Source of the DNA: CAYZWU01 sp964482235
GTDB lineage: Bacteria > Planctomycetota > B15-G4 > CAYZWU01
Reading direction: 5' to 3'
DNA length: 64,000 nucleotides
NCBI GenBank assembly: GCA_964482235.1
Contig: CAYZWU010000007.1
Coordinates: 101,958 to 165,957, forward strand
Shown here: in pieces, positions 60,224 through 64,000 of the stretch
How the letters are laid out: every line of letters begins with the position of its first letter
Position numbering within the stretch: position 1 is the first letter of the stretch
Translations under genes and position numbers: made by a program
Notes under the pieces: generated by a model
What the model was told of the DNA's origin: nothing
Database searches by the model: none
What the model saw: the letters and a program-made list of their open reading frames with translations, nothing else

Positions 60224-60826
60224 TCAGGGCACAGGCGTCTCCCGGGTTTCCTGCTTGAGCCGGCGCAGCTCCTCCTGCGTGGTCCTGAGCTCGCGGGCCA
60301 CATATTCCAGCTCGCGGGCTTTCAGCACGGCGTTCTCGAAGGAGGAGAAAAGCAGGTCGAGGATCTGGACCCGGTCCGATGTGATCAGGTGCTTCTTGCC
60401 CGAGAAGAAGATCTCGATACCGTAGCCCGCAGGCATGCCGCGCCGGATCTCCTGGTTGACGAGGATGTACTGGATCCTGGAAATCAGGGATTCCTTCTTG
60501 TACGGCTTGGTGAAGAAGTTGTCCGCTCCGCACTCGAGGCCGCGGATCACGTCCGAGGGATCCGAAAGAGCTGTCAGCAGAATGATGGGGATATCCTTCA
60601 GGGATTCGTCGGTCTTCACCTTCCGGCAGAGCTCGTAGCCGTCCATCTCCGGCATGACGATGTCGCTGATGATCAGGGTCGGCTTTCGTTCCCTGATCAT
60701 CTCGTACGCCTCGGCGCCGTTCTTCGCCGCCGAGACGCTGTAGCCGTTCTTCTCCAGGAGATGCTCGAGCTGGAGGGCCTGGGTGGGACTGTCCTCGGCA
60801 ATCAAGATTTCCACTCTGTCGTCCAT
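60224..60826 (-). CDS. Response regulator with receiver and C-terminal coiled-coil region
   Basis: The 200-residue protein has a receiver domain (residues 5-120): LIAEDSPTQALQL with the acidic pair, LIISDIVMPEMDGYE with the phosphate-accepting Asp near residue 54, LLTAL and FFTKPYKKESL with the conserved Lys. About 75 further residues (GIEIFFSGKKHLITSDRVQILDLLFSSFENAVLKAREL then a coiled coil) resemble the start of a kinase-type input or dimerisation region without a catalytic domain. No DNA-binding or enzymatic output is present. It is transcribed convergently with the NSS operon and has no adjacent kinase. Confidence 0.85.
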   Translation of the reverse strand: MDDRVEILIAEDSPTQALQLEHLLEKNGYSVSAAKNGAEAYEMIRERKPTLIISDIVMPEMDGYELCRKVKTDESLKDIPIILLTALSDPSDVIRGLECGADNFFTKPYKKESLISRIQYILVNQEIRRGMPAGYGIEIFFSGKKHLITSDRVQILDLLFSSFENAVLKARELEYVARELRTTQEELRRLKQETRETPVP

Positions 60827-60947
60827 TTTCCCGCCGTCTCTTCTGTTACCGGAAATCCACTCTTCCCGCCTACGGTTTGAGGCATTTCTTCAGTCAATTC
60901 CGGTAGTCTACTTCGGATTATTGGTCTTTCTTCTTTAGTGGGTTTCC

Positions 60948-61931
60948 CTATGCCGGCGGCGAGCCGGCAGGCGGATCAGCAGCGGCTGGGGGGTGGCCTG
61001 CTTCGTCGCGGCTGCAGCACGGACGCCATCGGCGATGGGCCCAGGTCCACTGCTCCGGCACTTCCTCGATCTTCCTCCCGATGAAGTCGTTGAGCGCTTC
61101 TGTCAGGGCGGGTTCGGCATCTTCCCTCTTCTCCTCCCTGTAGGATGCCGTGGGGAGAAGATCGAGCTCGATCCGGTAGTCGCCCGGGGCCCTTCTGTGG
61201 CAGGCGCCGGTCAGCACGGGAGCGTTATACTTCAGGTGAAGGCCGGCCGGCATGGTCACCGTGCAGGCAGGCCGGCCCATGAACGTCAGGGGAATCCCGC
61301 CCTTGATGTGCTGGTCGCAGAGGAAGACGTAGACGTGCGGCGACTTATTGCGAAATTGACGGAGGAGAAAGCGGGTGAATCCGTCCTTTTCCACGAGGAT
61401 CATGCCGTAGCTGCGGCGGAGATTCACGAGGAAGTCGGCGATCACCGGGTTCTTCACCAGCCGGGCGGAGATCACCACGGGAACGGGAGCGATGAGCCTG
61501 GCCATCTCGGCGCCCAGAAGCTCCCAGACTCCCATGTGCCCGGAGATGCCGATGGCCATCACCTCCTTGCCGGTCCTTATCCTCTCCAGGACCGCCTCGG
61601 CCTCGGGGGAGATGGTGGTTTCGATGCGGACGCCCTTGCGCGCCAGGAGGCGCGGCATGGCCAGGGACTCGAAGAGAACGAGAAGGTTCGATCGAAAGCT
61701 GGCCTTGCCCAGGGCCCGCGCCTCGGCAGGGGAGCGCCCCGAATCGAGAAGGTTCCTGAGAGCTCTCTTGCGATGCTTCGCCAGCGCAATCCAGAGAACG
61801 GGAGCGATCAGGGAGGACAGCCATCCCCACACTGCCGGGGAAAGGCGGCAGGTGACGAAGCCGAGGCCGCGCAGGCCCGCCACGCAAAGGCGGGAAAAGC
61901 CGACCTGAACGGGATTGAGTTCGTGCGGCAT
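60948..61931 (-). CDS. LpxL/HtrB-type lysophospholipid or lipid A acyltransferase
   Basis: The 327-residue protein belongs to the lipid A late-acyltransferase family. It has an N-terminal membrane segment and the catalytic HxxxxE motif in ISGHMGVWELLGAEM (about residue 130), then FLVNLRRSYGMILVEKDG and VFLCDQHIKGGIPLTFMGRPACTVTMPAGLHLKYNAPVL, and WTWAHRRWRP near the end. The last 20 residues are Pro/Ala-rich and heme-free. It transfers an acyl chain to a lipid A precursor or related lipid in the inner membrane. Presence of this gene supports an LPS-type outer membrane. No other lpx genes are near. Confidence 0.87.
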   Translation of the reverse strand: MPHELNPVQVGFSRLCVAGLRGLGFVTCRLSPAVWGWLSSLIAPVLWIALAKHRKRALRNLLDSGRSPAEARALGKASFRSNLLVLFESLAMPRLLARKGVRIETTISPEAEAVLERIRTGKEVMAIGISGHMGVWELLGAEMARLIAPVPVVISARLVKNPVIADFLVNLRRSYGMILVEKDGFTRFLLRQFRNKSPHVYVFLCDQHIKGGIPLTFMGRPACTVTMPAGLHLKYNAPVLTGACHRRAPGDYRIELDLLPTASYREEKREDAEPALTEALNDFIGRKIEEVPEQWTWAHRRWRPCCSRDEAGHPPAAADPPAGSPPA

Positions 61932-62009
61932 AGAAGTCGTTCCTGTTTCGGTTGCGCCGGAATCAATCTACCACGGCGTCGGCGCGAAGCGAGGGTCTTT
62001 TACCACAAC

Positions 62010-63908
62010 CTACTGCACGATCACGAGCGCGGTTTTTTCGATCTCCATGGTTCCGCCGTGTTCCACCCGGATGGTGAACGCGTAGTCCCCCCTCATGGCG
62101 AAACCGGGCAGGGTGAAACGATAGAGGTGCGTCGTGTGCCCGGGGCTGAGCTCCAGGGTGTACGGCATGGAGAAGAGGGCATCGGTGACATCCCTGTCGA
62201 CGATGCCGGCGTGGAGAGCGGTCAGGCTGACGGAGTGGTCCGTCAGTTCATCCATCCCTCCCCGGCTCGAGACGTGGAAGCTCAGGTCGAAGGGCGTGCC
62301 GGGCGGGACGGTCCGGCTCTCCGGGATGGCCTCGACGATCAAGGGATCGGGATCCTCGGTGAAGAGGATGAAGTCGTCCGTCTCGGCGGTCAGGCCTGCC
62401 GGATCCCGGACGAGAGCCTTGACATGATAGAAGGTAGACGGCACGAGCCCCTGGAGCAGCACTTCGTGCTGCATCCGGAAAACCGGCTCCGCCACCGCGG
62501 AGCTGCCGTACGACGCCGTGGGGCCGAACTCCACCTCGGCCTGGATCAGGTCCGGATCCAGGCCCAGGGTGTCGATGGAGACGGTGATCCGGCGCACCGT
62601 ATCGACACCCTCCCCGGCTGCCACGAACAGGCCCGGAACGGGGGGCGGGGTGTCGTCGATTTCCGGAACCTTGCCGTCCCCATGGGGGTTGAAGAGCGGA
62701 TCGCCCACCGACATGTTGACGAAGCAGAGCCCCGGCATGCTGAGGCCGCACGCTTCCCCGAAGTTGAAGCCGTTCAGCATGGAATGGAGAAAGACCTCGG
62801 GCCGCTGGTGCCCCACTGTTTCGGGCTCGTAGATCACTCCGGTCCCGCAGGTCAAACCCTTGAGGAAGGCGTTGGCCAGAAAGGAGGGCGGCTCCTTCTC
62901 GCGGATCCCCAGGATCGAAAGGCTGTTCATGTCGCAGGCGGCGGAACCGGGGATCCACTCCCAGACATCGTTGTACTTGTTGATGTTGTACCACCCCGCG
63001 TAGAAGAGGGCGCCTGGAGCGAAATCAGCCGGCGCGCCGGTATGATAGGTGGCTCCGGGATCTCCGATCTCGAGCTCCGTGGGCGTGTTCTCCCAGAGCC
63101 AGTCGTAGCCGGATGGCTCGGCGAAGAACTTGGAGTAGGCGATACTCTTGTCGATGTCGTAGAAGCTCACGTAGCCGAAGGGATAGCCCTGAAGCTCGGG
63201 ATCGGTGTAGGCCTTGTACTGCGTGTCGATGTAGATCCTGCCGTTATGGAAGCCCTGACCGGGCCAGAGGTACTTCTCCCCGTAGAGCGCCCGGTCCACC
63301 AGGTCGAAGGCGCGCTCGGGCGAGGGGCCGGAGAGCCGGGCAACCAGATAGATGTTGTGGCCCTGGACCTTGTAGCTGTGGTCGAAGCGGCCGTTGTCCG
63401 GCGGCACGGTGGGCGAGTCCTCGAAGTAGGGGTTGCCCCGCTTCCGCCTGGGCAGGTCGTGCTGCTCGGCCGTGCCGATGAACCAGGGGCAGGCCAGGAT
63501 GTTGTCGATGGCCCTCTCGGAGAAGGTCCCGTTGAAGACGTACTTGACAGGAATCCCGTGGCAGGTGACCAGGTAGTCGATGTTCTCCTCTCCGAGCAGG
63601 AGAAGCCGCTCGCGCAGCGGATCGATGATCTGATGGAAAAAATCCTCCCACCCGTCATCGTACTCGTACTGGAACGATTCGGTGCAGACCACGGGCAGCA
63701 TGTTATCGTCTGGAATGCCGCGCTTCAGCTGATAATAGAGGGCGACCTCCGTCGAGTCGCCGATCCCGTTGCCGTTCCCGTCGGGAAAACGGGTGCTGTA
63801 GATCACGAGGACCCGGGACGGATCGTCTCCGGCGGTTCCGGGATCCGCCAGGGCGAACAGAGGGATCAGGGTGAATATAATTGCTGAAACAATAATAGAT
63901 TTCGTCAT
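62010..63908 (-). CDS. TIGR03790-family secreted protein with C-terminal beta domain
   Basis: The 632-residue protein has a signal peptide (MTKSIIVSAIIFTLIPLFALA; start 63908 behind AGGAGG; a longer start at 63974 lacks a signal). Residues 30-430 match the TIGR03790 layout: RVLVIYSTRFPDGNG, ALYYQLKRGIPDDNML, DYLVTCHGIPVKY, and a later GHQRPEVFLHSMLNGFNFGEAC. The C-terminal 200 residues are a fibronectin-like beta region. The family is found in planctomycetes, myxobacteria and related groups, and its function is not established to my knowledge. A periplasmic peptidase-like fold was suggested by the conserved CHG pattern, which is only inference. Confidence 0.78.
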   Translation of the reverse strand: MTKSIIVSAIIFTLIPLFALADPGTAGDDPSRVLVIYSTRFPDGNGNGIGDSTEVALYYQLKRGIPDDNMLPVVCTESFQYEYDDGWEDFFHQIIDPLRERLLLLGEENIDYLVTCHGIPVKYVFNGTFSERAIDNILACPWFIGTAEQHDLPRRKRGNPYFEDSPTVPPDNGRFDHSYKVQGHNIYLVARLSGPSPERAFDLVDRALYGEKYLWPGQGFHNGRIYIDTQYKAYTDPELQGYPFGYVSFYDIDKSIAYSKFFAEPSGYDWLWENTPTELEIGDPGATYHTGAPADFAPGALFYAGWYNINKYNDVWEWIPGSAACDMNSLSILGIREKEPPSFLANAFLKGLTCGTGVIYEPETVGHQRPEVFLHSMLNGFNFGEACGLSMPGLCFVNMSVGDPLFNPHGDGKVPEIDDTPPPVPGLFVAAGEGVDTVRRITVSIDTLGLDPDLIQAEVEFGPTASYGSSAVAEPVFRMQHEVLLQGLVPSTFYHVKALVRDPAGLTAETDDFILFTEDPDPLIVEAIPESRTVPPGTPFDLSFHVSSRGGMDELTDHSVSLTALHAGIVDRDVTDALFSMPYTLELSPGHTTHLYRFTLPGFAMRGDYAFTIRVEHGGTMEIEKTALVIVQ

Positions 63909-64000
63909 TGGGAGGCCTCCTCGGCTGCCTGCTGAGGCCTCAACTCGCGAGTTTCGTCCTCGAGACATCGCCAAACAGGGACAGTGTTGATCCGCTAATT

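Noticed and set aside
60993..63887. A 964-codon plus-strand frame opposite the acyltransferase and TIGR03790 genes
   Set aside because: Composition is Gly/Val/Asp/His-rich with no recognisable domain; the minus-strand genes have signal peptides, motifs and ribosome sites.

Overview
The window is GC-rich, densely packed bacterial DNA on both strands. The host is Gram-negative: it has a TonB-dependent outer-membrane receptor, an LpxL-type acyltransferase and beta-barrel proteins ending in aromatic residues. An ECF sigma factor next to a serine/threonine kinase with TPRs, two large parallel beta-helix surface proteins, a TIGR03790 protein, a DUF5916 protein and a DUF5107-TPR protein are a mix seen in Planctomycetes, Acidobacteria and candidate phyla near the FCB group. 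I cannot place the organism more precisely. There is no rRNA, tRNA, CRISPR array, insertion sequence or phage.

Positions 395-14355 look like one respiratory nitrogen-oxide module. In order: an Rrf2 regulator; a membrane-anchored tetraheme cytochrome; a ferredoxin; an NrfD-type quinol-interacting membrane protein; an octaheme cytochrome of the hydroxylamine-oxidoreductase (HAO) family; napD; napA; a tetraheme NapB-like cytochrome; napG; napH. Molybdenum-cofactor genes follow: a mobB-mobA fusion, moaA, moeA and moaC. A strongly folded leader precedes moaA and may be a Moco-type riboswitch. The simplest reading is nitrate to nitrite by NapA, with the HAO-like protein acting on nitrite, NO or hydroxylamine and linked to the quinone pool by the NrfD module. 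I saw no nrfA, nirBD, nirS or nirK.

Positions 14401-30027 hold a secreted DUF5107-TPR protein, a 1894-residue beta-helix/PKD protein, and a minus-strand signalling operon (ECF sigma, Ser/Thr kinase-TPR, second sigma factor). Two lipoproteins (a DUF4097-type protein and a HEAT/TPR protein) are read in the opposite direction. Positions 30053-40559 hold addB-addA, a thioesterase, an Nramp-fold transporter lacking the usual metal ligands, and a TMTC-like membrane TPR protein.

Positions 40526-46689 hold a duplicated yfiR-receptor pair on the minus strand. One receptor copy is reduced to a signal peptide plus its last barrel strands. A hybrid histidine kinase with a degenerate ATP-lid motif faces away from it. 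Positions 46709-56263 hold a DUF5916 protein and a tetrapyrrole set (hemB, cobA-hemD, hemC, and a Met8-type siroheme gene). hemB is separated from the rest by two surface-protein genes and appears to start at ATT. The last part holds a zincin-like protease, an NSS transporter with two small partner genes, a response regulator, an acyltransferase and a TIGR03790 protein.
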